A stretch of 64,000 bases of DNA from Xylophilus sp. GOD-11R. Its GTDB lineage: Bacteria; Pseudomonadota; Gammaproteobacteria; Burkholderiales; Burkholderiaceae_C. The notes under the pieces are model-generated. The model saw only the letters and a program-made list of their open reading frames with translations, was not told the DNA's origin and made no database searches. Numbering within the stretch: the first letter of the stretch is position 1; each line of letters opens with the position of its first letter. Below, piece after piece: positions 16,819 through 25,274 of the stretch. The stretch is from NCBI RefSeq assembly GCF_033546935.1, contig NZ_CP137854.1:3596001-3660000 (forward strand). Reading direction: 5' to 3'. The position numbers and the translations under genes were made by a program.

Positions 16819-18354
16819 GTGCCCCTGCTCGAACTCTCCGGCCTGGGCAAAAGCTTCGGGCGGCTGCGGGTGCTCGACGACATCTCGCTGAGCCTCGAAG
16901 CCGGCGAAGTGCACTGCCTGCTGGGCGAGAACGGCGCGGGCAAGTCCACCCTCTGCAACCTCATCTTCGGCGTGCATGCGCCCGACCGCGGCAGCATGCG
17001 GCTCGACGGCGCCGACTACCGCCCCGGCCGCCCCGCCGACGCGCTGGCCCAGGGCATCGCCATGGTTCACCAGCACTTCAGCCTGGTGCCCGACGTGAGC
17101 GTGGTCGACAACCTGCTGCTCGGCCAGTCGCGCGGCGTGCTGCGGCGCGCCGAATGCGCCGACCGCATGCGCGCGCTCGGCGAGCGCTACGGCATGCCGC
17201 TGGACCCCTACGCCCGCGTGGCCGACCTGTCGGTGGGCGAGCGGCAGCGGGTGGAAATCGTGAAGTGCCTGATGCGCGAGCCGCGCCTGCTGGTGCTCGA
17301 CGAGCCCACCGCCGTGCTGCTGCCCGAGGAGATCCAGGCGCTGCTGCAGGTCTGCGAGCGGGTCGCCGCCCAGGGCTGCGGCGTGGCACTGGTGACCCAC
17401 AAACTGGCCGAAATCCGGCAGGTGGCCCGGCGCGCCACCGTGCTGCGCGGCGGCCGCATCGTGGCGCGCTCGGACACCCCGGCCGACGACATCTCGCAGC
17501 TGGTGCGCGCGATGATCCAGCGCGACCTGGCCGACCCGTCGGACGTGGTGCCCGCCACGCCTGCACGCGCGGCCACGCCGGTCGGCCAGGCCGCGCCCGT
17601 GCCGGCCCTGATGGTCGACGGCCTGACCGTGCAAGACATCCAGGGCGTGACGCGGCTGGACAACTTCACCGTGCTGGTCGCGCCCGGCGAGATCGTCGGC
17701 GTGGCCGGTGTCGAGGGCAACGGCCAGGTCGAGCTGGCTGGCGTGCTGTCGGGCCTGGTGCCGGCCACGCAGGGGCGTTTCTTCGTCGGCGGCGACGAGC
17801 TGACGGGCCGGTCGCCGCGCGAGATCACTCAGTCCGGCGTCGGCATCGTGCCGGAAGACCGGCACGCCTCGGGCTGCGTCACGCCGATGAGCGTGGCCGA
17901 GAACATGCTGCTCAACCGGCTGGGCGACTACCGCCGCTGGGGCCTGCTCGACCGCGCCGCCCTGCGCCGCGACGCGCAGCAACTGATGCAGACCTACGAC
18001 GTGCGCGCCGCCGGGCCGGACGCCGCCTTCGGCGGGCTCTCCGGCGGCAACCAGCAGAAGGCCGTGCTGGCGCGCGAACTCACCACCGCCGGCCTGCGCT
18101 TCCTGATGGCCGCGCAGCCCACGCGCGGGCTGGACGTGGGCGCGGTCGAAGCCGTCTACGGCCACATCGTCGGCGCCTGCAGCCGGGGCGTGGGCGTGCT
18201 GCTGATCTCCTCGGAACTCGACGAACTGCTGCAGGTCGCCGACCGCATCGTGGTGCTCTACCGCGGCCGGATCATGGGCGAATGCGAGGCCCATCCCTCG
18301 CAGCGTGAACGCATAGGCGCCTGGATGGCGGGACAAGGCACGGCAACGGCATGA
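16819..18354 (+). CDS. Double-domain ABC ATPase for sugar/nucleoside uptake
   Basis: Fused ATPase of 511 residues (GTG start 16819, 4 bp after the receptor stop). The first half has Walker A GENGAGKST, signature LSVGERQRVE and Walker B LLVLDEPTAVL. The second half has the degenerate Walker A VEGNGQVEL usual in RbsA-type second domains, signature LSGGNQQKAVLARE, and FLMAAQPTRGLD in place of a normal Walker B. Ala-Ala stands where Asp-Glu hydrolysis residues usually lie, so only the first site looks catalytic. It drives the two permeases that follow. Confidence 0.92.
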   Translation: MPLLELSGLGKSFGRLRVLDDISLSLEAGEVHCLLGENGAGKSTLCNLIFGVHAPDRGSMRLDGADYRPGRPADALAQGIAMVHQHFSLVPDVSVVDNLLLGQSRGVLRRAECADRMRALGERYGMPLDPYARVADLSVGERQRVEIVKCLMREPRLLVLDEPTAVLLPEEIQALLQVCERVAAQGCGVALVTHKLAEIRQVARRATVLRGGRIVARSDTPADDISQLVRAMIQRDLADPSDVVPATPARAATPVGQAAPVPALMVDGLTVQDIQGVTRLDNFTVLVAPGEIVGVAGVEGNGQVELAGVLSGLVPATQGRFFVGGDELTGRSPREITQSGVGIVPEDRHASGCVTPMSVAENMLLNRLGDYRRWGLLDRAALRRDAQQLMQTYDVRAAGPDAAFGGLSGGNQQKAVLARELTTAGLRFLMAAQPTRGLDVGAVEAVYGHIVGACSRGVGVLLISSELDELLQVADRIVVLYRGRIMGECEAHPSQRERIGAWMAGQGTATA

Positions 18355-19454
18355 GCCATGGCATGAACAAGGGCATACCCCGGGCGAGACCGCTCGACTT
18401 CCTGCAGGGCCGCCGCGCGGTGCTGCTGTCACTCGCTGCCGTCATCGCCGCGCTGCTGCTCGGCCTGGTGCTGGTGGCGGTCATCGGCGTGTCGATTCCC
18501 GACGCGGTGGCCGCCTTCGCCGAAGGCGCCTGGGGCTCGCCCTACGCGCTGGCCGCCTCCATCAACCGCAGCCTGGTGTTCGCCCTGGTCGGCCTGGGCT
18601 TCGTGCTGGCCAACCGGGCCAACCTCACCAACGTGGGCGGCGAAGGACAGATCGCCGTCGGCGCCATCGCCGCCACCGCCGTCTGCCTGCATCCCGGCAT
18701 CGCCGCGCTGCCCGCCGGCCTGGGTTTCGTGCTGCCGATGCTGGCCGCCTGCGTCTGCGGCGGCCTGTGGGGCGCCATCGTCGGGCTGCTCAAGGTGAAG
18801 GTCGGCACCAACGAGGTCATCAGCAGCCTGATGCTGTCCTTCATCGGCATCTGGCTGCTCTACGCCAGCGTGCAGAGCGAGGCGCTGCTGCGTCAGCCGA
18901 TGACCTCGTCGAGCACCCTGCCGGAGTCGCTGGAGATTCCCGATGCCACCAAGCTGCCGCTGCTGACCGGCGATGCGGCGATGCCGCTGCACATCGGTCT
19001 GCCGCTGGCGGCGCTGCTGGCCGTGGCGGTCGCGGTGGTGCTGCACCGCACCGTCTTCGGTTTGCGGCTGCGCGCGGTGGGACTGAACCCGCTGGCCTCG
19101 CGCAAGGCGGGCATCGCCATCGCGCCGGCCGTCGTCGGCGTGTTCTTCGCCGCCGGTGCCTTGGGCGGGCTGGCCGGCTCGATGATGCTGCAGGGCGAGC
19201 AGTACACGCTCAAGGCCGGCTTCTCGTCGGGCTACGGCTTCGACGGCCTGGTGGTGGGCCTGCTGGCGCGCGGTTCGGTCACCGGCGTCATCGCCGGGGC
19301 GCTGCTGTTCGGCTTCATCCGGTCCGGAGGCATCAACATGGAAATGATGGCGAGCGTGCCCAGTTCACTGGTGCTGGTGATTCAGGGCGTGATCATCGTG
19401 GCGCTGGCCGGATCGGCGCGCTGGATGGACCGCCCGCAAGGAGGCGCGCGATGA
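18351..19454 (+). CDS. ABC permease, nucleoside/BMP type, first subunit
   Basis: Inner-membrane protein of 367 residues with about nine hydrophobic segments, in the BPD_transp_2 family (YufP-like). The conserved core LANRANLTNVGGEGQIAVGA lies at about residues 83-102, and the ATPase-contact region FGLRLRAVGLNPLASRKAGI at about 236-255. It overlaps the ATPase gene by 4 bp (ATGA) and the second permease by 4 bp. Confidence 0.92.
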   Translation: MSHGMNKGIPRARPLDFLQGRRAVLLSLAAVIAALLLGLVLVAVIGVSIPDAVAAFAEGAWGSPYALAASINRSLVFALVGLGFVLANRANLTNVGGEGQIAVGAIAATAVCLHPGIAALPAGLGFVLPMLAACVCGGLWGAIVGLLKVKVGTNEVISSLMLSFIGIWLLYASVQSEALLRQPMTSSSTLPESLEIPDATKLPLLTGDAAMPLHIGLPLAALLAVAVAVVLHRTVFGLRLRAVGLNPLASRKAGIAIAPAVVGVFFAAGALGGLAGSMMLQGEQYTLKAGFSSGYGFDGLVVGLLARGSVTGVIAGALLFGFIRSGGINMEMMASVPSSLVLVIQGVIIVALAGSARWMDRPQGGAR

Positions 19455-20380
19455 GCGATGCGGCCACCGGCGCCATGGCCGCCGTCTTCGCCGGATCCAC
19501 CCTGCGCCTGGCGGTGCCGCTGATGCTCGGCGCCACAGGCGAGCTGGTGAGCGAGCGGGCCGGCGTGCTCAACATGAGCGTGGAGGGAATGATGCTCACC
19601 GGCGCCTTCGCCGGCGCGGTCGGTGCGGTCTACACCGGCAGCCCTGCGCTCGGCCTGCTGATCGGCGTGCTGGCCGTGCTGCCGGTGGCGCTGCTGCAGG
19701 CCTTTCTCAGCATCACGCTGCGGGCCAACCAGGTGGTGACCGGCATCGGCATCAACATCCTGGTGCTGGGCGCTACCACCCTGGCCTACCGCGAGATCTT
19801 CGGCGGCCGCTCGCGCGCGGAGGTGCCGGGCTTCGACAAATGGCAGCCGCCGTTGCTCTCGCAGATACCGGTCATCGGCGACGCGGTTTTCACCCAGGTC
19901 TGGCTGGTCTGGCTGGCGCTGGCGCTGGTCGCGCTGGTGGGCTGGACCCTGCGCTACACCGCGCTCGGGCTGGCGCTGCATTCGGCGGGCTCGGAGCCCA
20001 AGGCGGTCGACAAGTCGGGGCTGTCGGTCACCGCGGTGCGTTATGGCGCGGTGCTGTTCACCGGCGTGCTGTCGGCCATCGGTGGGTGCTTCCTGTCGAT
20101 CGGCGACATCCACACCTTCACCGAAGGCATGACCAGCGGCGCCGGCTACCTGGCCATCGCGGCGGTGATCTTCGGCAACTGGAAGGTGGGGCGGATGTTG
20201 CTAGCCTGCCTGCTGTTCGGCGCGGCGACCGCGCTGCAGTTTCAGCTGCCGGCGCTGGGGATCGAGGTGCCGAACGCGATCCTGATCATGCTGCCTTATC
20301 TGATGGCGCTGGCGGCTGTCAGCGGCGTGGTCGGCCGGCAGAGTGCGCCGGCTTATTTGACGCAGCCGTATGTGCGGTGA
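19451..20380 (+). CDS. ABC permease, nucleoside/BMP type, second subunit
   Basis: Partner permease of 309 residues (YufQ-like). The hallmark SERAGVLNMSVEGMMLTGAF is at about residues 35-54 and ALHSAGSEPKAVDKSGLSV near 175-195. ATG 19451 overlaps the first permease (ATGA). It is the last gene of the operon; the tandem units and left arm of E2 start about 60-90 bp after its stop, so the element may serve as the transcript's 3' end. Confidence 0.92.
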   Translation: MSDAATGAMAAVFAGSTLRLAVPLMLGATGELVSERAGVLNMSVEGMMLTGAFAGAVGAVYTGSPALGLLIGVLAVLPVALLQAFLSITLRANQVVTGIGINILVLGATTLAYREIFGGRSRAEVPGFDKWQPPLLSQIPVIGDAVFTQVWLVWLALALVALVGWTLRYTALGLALHSAGSEPKAVDKSGLSVTAVRYGAVLFTGVLSAIGGCFLSIGDIHTFTEGMTSGAGYLAIAAVIFGNWKVGRMLLACLLFGAATALQFQLPALGIEVPNAILIMLPYLMALAAVSGVVGRQSAPAYLTQPYVR

Positions 20381-20439
20381 TGATGGCCATGGCGCTAACG
20401 GGGCGGTCTCAACGCCAGCTTGATCGAGTTGCTGGCCGG

Positions 20440-20592
20440 GCGGCTGTTCTTCTTGTCTTCTACTGATCGTAGGGTGGAGCTGGGGGCTTGCTCTTGGCTG
20501 AGCCGGCCTGTCTTTTCTCTTGGCAGAGGGTGGAGCTGGGGCGTTGCTCTTTGCCGAGCGGGCTGGTCTTTTTTTTTCTTCTACTGGTCGTA
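20440..20592. repeat. Tandem outer units of E2 (left side)
   Basis: Two consecutive units begin AGGGTGGAGCTGGGG at 20471 (56 bp) and 20527 (65 bp), followed by the same heptadecamer at the start of the arm itself. Each unit reads GGGTGGAGCTGGGG, CTTGCTCTTGGCTGAGC, then a pyrimidine tract. The arm therefore looks like one more unit in which a G+C-rich hairpin replaced the pyrimidine tract. Confidence 0.75.
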
Positions 20593-21251
20593 GGGTGGAG
20601 CTGGGGGCTTGCGCGCCCCCAGACCCGCGGTAACTTTCTTTTGTTGGGACAAAAGAAAGTCACCAAAGAAAAGCCCTTGAAGACGAGCTCGAGGCTCGGT
20701 CGGGCCATAGCTTCGCTCGGCCTGGGGAATGTGCCTTCGAACGCTCTAGCGGCAACAGTTTGGACAAGGGTCGATCCAGAGCCATGGCCCCTGCTTCGCA
20801 GGGTCGGGGCTGAGAGGATAAGAACAGGCGACCGCACTGGCGGAGCGCGCAGGCGCCATGCGATGCGCCCTGGCGGAATGCTGAGCGCAACGATCGAACA
20901 TCGACCCGAAGCAGCGCTTGAACGGGCCGGCCATCACGACGTGACCTGGACCACGGTGCGCAGCGCGCGTGGCGATCGAATCAGCGCGGCCCCCTCACCG
21001 TGCTCAGTGCGGTCGCCTGTCCTTACCCTCTCAGCCCCGACCCTGCGAAGCAGGGGCCCAGGCACTGGATCGACCCTTGTCCAAACTGTTGCCGCTAGAG
21101 CGTTCGAAGGCACATTCCCCAGGCCGAGCGAAGCAATGGCCCGACCGAGCTTCGAGCTCGTCTTCAAGGCAACTTTCTTTGGTGACTTTCTTTTTTGCCA
21201 GAAAAGAAAGTTACCGCGGGTCTGGGGGCGCGCAAGCCCCCAGCTCCACCC
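20593..21251. repeat. Large inverted-repeat element E2
   Basis: Arms 20593-20839 and 21005-21251, both 247 bp, flank a 165-bp spacer (20840-21004). The spacer matches the E3 spacer in reverse complement at most positions. The left arm carries the variant loop GTTGGGAC in the hairpin ACTTTCTTTT...AAAAGAAAGT, while the right arm has the CTGGCAA-type loop; the 10-bp stem is perfect in both. The element separates the nucleoside-type transporter operon from the sulfur genes. A partial extra outer unit follows at 21252-21330. No protein-coding gene is recognisable in 20381-21563. Confidence 0.93.
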
Positions 21252-21384
21252 TTTGCCAAGAGAAGAAAAGAAAAAAGACAAGCCGGCTCAGCCAAGAGCA
21301 AGCCCCAGCCCCATCCCATAAACCGAATCGGGCTTTTCACTTGGCCGCCCCCCCCCAATGCCGCCAGCCGGACCGAAATAGCCT

Positions 21385-21406
21385 GCAGCGGCGATAAAAC
21401 CGCTGC
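21385..21406. promoter_or_regulatory. Inverted repeat upstream of the flavin reductase gene
   Basis: Perfect 7-bp arms GCAGCGG/CCGCTGC separated by CGATAAAA, 158 bp before the ATG at 21564. It could be an operator for sulfur-starvation control or the end of the E2 flank; only its position supports a role. Confidence 0.3.
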
Positions 21407-21563
21407 CGTAATGACCAAGCACGAGAAGGCGGATGCCGTGGTCCCAGCGCCCGGCAGCGCGACGACCATGCAGAAAACTTCCTCCCATCGATATACGGTT
21501 TCCGTCGTTTGCACACGGCCCGTGCTCCCTCACCATGGCCGGCCAACGCAACCTGGCAAAACC

Positions 21564-22136
21564 ATGACAAAACCCCTGAAAGTCGTCGCTGTCTCCGGCA
21601 GCCTGCAACGCCCTTCCCGCACCCTGGCGCTGGTGGAACATCTGGTCGACCTTATCGGCGAGGCCGTCCCTATCCAGACCCGCCTGATCGAACTCGGCGT
21701 GGTCGGCCCCCGCCTGGCCGGCGCACTGGCGCGCGCCCAGCTGCCGGCCGATGTCGAAGCCGAGATCGCCGCCGTGGAATCGGCCGACCTGCTCGTGGTA
21801 GCCAGCCCCGTCTATCGCGCCACCTACTCAGGCCTGTTCAAGCATTTCTTCGACTTCGTACACCACGAAGCGCTGATCGACGTGCCCGTGCTGCTGGCAG
21901 CCACCGGCGGCAGCGAGCGGCATGCGCTGGTCATCGACCACCAGCTGCGCCCGCTGTTCAGCTTCTTCCAGGCGCGCACGCTGCCGGTCGGCGTCTATGC
22001 CACCGACCGCGATTTCACCGACTACCGCCTGAGCAACGAAGCCCTGCTCGCACGCGCCGCCCTGGCCGTGCAGCGCTCGCTGCCGCTGCTGAAGCTGCGC
22101 TCTACCGTCGCCGCCGACGCGGAACTGGTGGCCTGA
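21564..22136 (+). CDS. msuE: NADPH-dependent FMN reductase, MsuE/SsuE type
   Basis: Flavodoxin-like flavin reductase of 190 residues that supplies reduced FMN to two-component monooxygenases. The N-terminal motif VVAVSGSLQRPSRTLALVEH is the family's flavin phosphate loop, and SPVYRATYSGLFKHFFDF near residue 90 is typical of MsuE/SsuE. It has two likely clients in the window, the flavin monooxygenases at 22838 and 31270. It ends at a strong terminator. ATG 21564 gives the standard N terminus. Confidence 0.88.
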   Translation: MTKPLKVVAVSGSLQRPSRTLALVEHLVDLIGEAVPIQTRLIELGVVGPRLAGALARAQLPADVEAEIAAVESADLLVVASPVYRATYSGLFKHFFDFVHHEALIDVPVLLAATGGSERHALVIDHQLRPLFSFFQARTLPVGVYATDRDFTDYRLSNEALLARAALAVQRSLPLLKLRSTVAADAELVA

Positions 22137-22153
22137 CGGCACGCATGGAAAAG

Positions 22154-22185
22154 AAGGCCCGGCACCAGAAGTGCCGGGCCTTCGA
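22154..22185. terminator. Terminator hairpin between convergent genes
   Basis: A perfect 12-bp stem AAGGCCCGGCAC/GTGCCGGGCCTT (22154-22165 and 22171-22182) with a 5-nt loop sits between the convergent flavin reductase and thiol dioxygenase genes. The A/T ends of the stem let it work in both directions. Confidence 0.85.
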
Positions 22186-22200
22186 GCGCGGGCTGAAAAC

Positions 22201-22845
22201 TCAGGCGCCGCGCAGCTCCGCCGAGCGGTCCCACAGATTGGGCAGCAGGGTATTGGAGTAGCCCGACACGAAGGGCTTGCCGCCACCCGACTCCAGATAG
22301 GTATGCCGCCGCACCGCGCCGATGTTGGCGCCGTAGACGTGAATGCTGATCGACACCCGGTCGTCGTACAGATTTCGCACCCGGTGCACGTCACCCACAG
22401 TGGGCGATACCGGCTCGACGTCGCCCGGCTGCAGGCGCAGGGCAGGGCCGTCGGGCACCCAGCGGCCGTCGCGCTGCACGTACCCCTGGCTTTCTTCCGC
22501 GCCGCGCAGCATGCCGATCAGGCCCCATACGGTGTGGTCGTGGATCGGCGTGGCCTGGCTCGGGCCCCAGACGAAGCTCACCACCGAGAAGCGCTCGGCC
22601 GAATCGGCGTGCAGCAGAAACTGCTGGTATCGCGTGGGGTCCGGCTGCGCGAAAGCTTCGGGCAGCCAGTCGTCGCGCGACACCAGCCGGCGCAGCAGCG
22701 CCCCGCCCTGGGTGATGACGCGGGCTTCGTCCGGATGCTCGTCGAGCAGGCGCGCGAACGCGGTGACGAAGTCGCGCAGGGGCGCGATGGCGGGCGCGGC
22801 CGCGATGGATGGCGCGATGGACGGAGCAATGGCAGCTTCAGACAT
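22201..22845 (-). CDS. Cupin thiol dioxygenase (3-mercaptopropionate/cysteine type)
   Basis: Non-haem iron enzyme of 214 residues that oxidises a thiol to a sulfinate. Iron ligands are His102 and His104 (TPIHDHTVWG) and His154 (VGDVHRV). Cysteine dioxygenases have Arg at the position where this protein has Gln in RYQQFLLH (residues 72-79). That Gln is typical of bacterial 3-mercaptopropionate dioxygenases, so this substrate is favoured. The N-terminal 22 residues are a low-complexity Ala/Pro/Ile stretch. The start overlaps the upstream monooxygenase gene by 8 bp. Confidence 0.85.
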   Translation of the reverse strand: MSEAAIAPSIAPSIAAAPAIAPLRDFVTAFARLLDEHPDEARVITQGGALLRRLVSRDDWLPEAFAQPDPTRYQQFLLHADSAERFSVVSFVWGPSQATPIHDHTVWGLIGMLRGAEESQGYVQRDGRWVPDGPALRLQPGDVEPVSPTVGDVHRVRNLYDDRVSISIHVYGANIGAVRRHTYLESGGGKPFVSGYSNTLLPNLWDRSAELRGA

Positions 22846-24160
22846 GGGCTTCGATTTCCTGTGGAGCCCGTGCGGCTGAACGGCGCGGCGCGGGCAGGTC
22901 GAGCCCCAGATGTTGCCGCAAGGTCGTGCCCTCGTACTCGGTGCGGGCATGGCCCCAGGCCTGCAGCAGCGGCACGACCTCGGCATTGAACTCGTCGAGC
23001 CCGCCGGGAAAGTAGGCCGGCATGATGTTGAAGCCGTCGGCCGCGCCCTGCTCCACCCAGCGCACCATGTGGCGGGCGATCTGCTCGGCGGTGCCGACGA
23101 CGATCTGGTGACCGCGTGCGCTGGCCACCAGGTGGTAGAGCTCGCGCAGGGTGAGGCCCTGCTCGCGGGCCGAGCGCAGCAGCAGGTCGCGCCGGCTGTG
23201 GGCGCCGGGCACCGGCGGCAGCTCGGGCAGCGGGCCGTCGAGCGGCAAGCCGGTGACGTCGCTGTCGAGCTGCTCCGACAGAATCGCCAGCGCGTTCGAC
23301 TGGTCGGTGAACGCCTGCAGCTCGGCCAGCTTGGCGCGCGCCTGCTTTTCGGTGCGGCCGACGATGGGCATCAGCCCCGGCATCACCAGGCACTGGTCGG
23401 CACGCCGGCCCTCGGCGCGCACCTGTGCCTTCAGGCCGGTGTAGAACGCCTGCGCGGCCGACAGGTCCTGCTGGGCGGTGAACACCACCTCCGCATGGCG
23501 CGCGGCCAGGGCTTGCCCGGGGCCGGACGAGCCCGCCTGGATCAGCACCGGCCGGCCCTGGGGGCTGGGCGTCACGTTCAGCGGCCCGGCCACGTCGTAG
23601 AAGCGGCCCTTGTGGTGCAGCGCATGCATCTTGGCGGTGTCGATGTAGACGCCGGCCTGCTTGTCGCGCACGTAGGGATCCGGATCCCACGACCGCCAGA
23701 GTCCCTCGACCACCTGCACGAATTCTTCCGCGATCTCGTAGCGCAGTGCATGGTCCGGGTGGCGGTCGCGGCTGAAGTTGATCGAGCCGTCGGCGAAGGT
23801 GGTGACGATGTTCCAGGCGGCCCGGCCGCGCGAGATGAGGTCGACCGAAGCCAGCGTGCGCGCCAGGTTGAACGGCTCGCTGTAGGTGGTCGATGCCGTG
23901 CCCGCCAGGCCGATGCGGTTGGTGACCATGGCCAGCGCCGACAGCACGGTCATCGGGTCGGGCCGGGTGATCATCGACGGATGCGAATCGGGCGTGGTGA
24001 GCAGCCGGTCGCCCAGAAAAACCATGTCGAACTTCGCGCGTTCGGCGGCCTGGGCGGCACGCACGATGAGGTCGATGTTCTCGGTGCCGGATTCGGCTTG
24101 CGGATGTCGCCAGCCGCCCGCGTGGTGGCCGGCGGCCAGCAGGAAGAGTCCCAATTTCAT
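22838..24160 (-). CDS. Flavin-dependent monooxygenase, NtaA/SnaA/DszA family
   Basis: LLM-class (bacterial luciferase-like) FMNH2-dependent monooxygenase, 440 residues, TIM barrel. Typical features are MVFLGDRLLTTPDSHP near residues 45-60, SLDLISRGRAAWNIVTT near 110, and RPVLIQAGSSGPGQALAARH near 220. Relatives attack nitrilotriacetate, dibenzothiophene sulfone or dimethylsulfide. Its place between a thiol dioxygenase and a solute receptor, near an MsuE reductase, suggests a sulfur compound. ATG 24160 gives the family start KLGLFLLAAGHH. Confidence 0.88.
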   Translation of the reverse strand: MKLGLFLLAAGHHAGGWRHPQAESGTENIDLIVRAAQAAERAKFDMVFLGDRLLTTPDSHPSMITRPDPMTVLSALAMVTNRIGLAGTASTTYSEPFNLARTLASVDLISRGRAAWNIVTTFADGSINFSRDRHPDHALRYEIAEEFVQVVEGLWRSWDPDPYVRDKQAGVYIDTAKMHALHHKGRFYDVAGPLNVTPSPQGRPVLIQAGSSGPGQALAARHAEVVFTAQQDLSAAQAFYTGLKAQVRAEGRRADQCLVMPGLMPIVGRTEKQARAKLAELQAFTDQSNALAILSEQLDSDVTGLPLDGPLPELPPVPGAHSRRDLLLRSAREQGLTLRELYHLVASARGHQIVVGTAEQIARHMVRWVEQGAADGFNIMPAYFPGGLDEFNAEVVPLLQAWGHARTEYEGTTLRQHLGLDLPAPRRSAARAPQEIEAHV

Positions 24161-24180
24161 CGCGTGTTTCCCCTGCCCGA

Positions 24181-25167
24181 TCAGTCCGGGCGGACCTTGC
24201 TGGAAGCGATGAGACGGGCGGCCAGGTCGTGCACGCCACGGATCTGCTCGGCGGCCTGCTTCGGGCTCAGCGCCTGGGCCACCACCTGCACGTCGGCCAA
24301 GGCCTTCACCGTGTCGGGCTCGCGCAGGATGTCGGCGACCGTGGTCTGCAGCCGGGTCAGTACCGCTGGCGGCAAATGGCTCGATGCGACGATGAAGAAG
24401 GAGCCAGCCAGCCCGTCTTCCCAGTTCTTCACACCGGCCTGCGCGATGGACGGCACCCCCGCCAGGTCGGCCGGTGCGGTCGGGCCGCCGAAGAAGGCCA
24501 GTGCCCGCAGCTTGCCGCTGCGCACGAACTGGTTGCCCAGCGGGTCGAACACCACGTCGACATGGCCGGCCACCACGTCGGCCACCGCCTGCGCGCTGCC
24601 GCGATAGGGCACGTGGCGAATGTCCACGCCGGTGAGCTGCTTGAAGTACTCGCCCGCCAGATGCCCCGGCGTGCCGTTGCCCGAGGTGCCGTAGGACAGC
24701 TTGCCCGGGTGGGCGCGGGCATAGTCGATCAGCTCCTGCAGGGTTCGCACCGGCAGCTGCGGGTTGACCGCGATAGCCGTGCGCGCGCCGCCCACGTAGG
24801 CGATGGGCGTGAGGTCGGCAAAGGGATCGAAGCGCACCGGCACCAGTTGCGGCGCGATCGCCAGGTTGCCGATGGAGGCGTTGAGCAAGGTGTAGCCGTC
24901 GGCCGGTGCCGAGGCCACGAAGCCCGCGCCGATGGTGCCGCCGGCACCGGGCTTGTAGTCGACCACCACGGGCTGGTGCAGCTTCTCGGACAGCCGCTTG
25001 CTGACGATGCGCGCCACGTTGTCGTTGGTGCCGCCCGGCGGGTAAGGCACGACGAGGTTGATCGGCCTGGAGGGGAAGACGTCGGGCTGGGCATATACGG
25101 CAGTGGCGTTGCCGGCGGCGATGACGACGGAGAAGACGGCGACGAGGGTCTGGAGACGGCGAATCAT
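24181..25167 (-). CDS. Bug-family periplasmic receptor (orphan)
   Basis: Tripartite tricarboxylate transporter-type receptor of 328 residues with a signal peptide ending in VYA-QPDVF. Family motifs are PINLVVPYPPGGTNDNVARI, VVVDYKPGAGGTIG and YGTSGNGTPGHLAGEYF. No membrane partner TctA/TctB is nearby, as is common for Bug proteins in Burkholderiales, which may sense as well as transport. It lies 20 bp upstream of the monooxygenase gene in the same operon. Confidence 0.92.
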   Translation of the reverse strand: MIRRLQTLVAVFSVVIAAGNATAVYAQPDVFPSRPINLVVPYPPGGTNDNVARIVSKRLSEKLHQPVVVDYKPGAGGTIGAGFVASAPADGYTLLNASIGNLAIAPQLVPVRFDPFADLTPIAYVGGARTAIAVNPQLPVRTLQELIDYARAHPGKLSYGTSGNGTPGHLAGEYFKQLTGVDIRHVPYRGSAQAVADVVAGHVDVVFDPLGNQFVRSGKLRALAFFGGPTAPADLAGVPSIAQAGVKNWEDGLAGSFFIVASSHLPPAVLTRLQTTVADILREPDTVKALADVQVVAQALSPKQAAEQIRGVHDLAARLIASSKVRPD

Positions 25168-25274
25168 GGGGAAATCCGAAGAAGGCAATGCACGCATTCT
25201 TCGAGCCGGCCCGGCCACCGCCAAGGAAGGATTTCGTATTTGCTTGGAAGGAAGAATTCGGTGGCGTCTTCCGG

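Noticed and set aside
17680..18150. Degenerate second Walker A and B in the double ABC ATPase as a sign of a pseudogene
   Set aside because: The VEGNGQVEL form is normal in the second half of sugar/nucleoside ATPases of this type, and the frame is intact throughout.
20471..20600. Tandem units considered as a CRISPR array
   Set aside because: Units are adjacent and nearly identical with no unique spacers, there are only two or three, and no cas genes are present.
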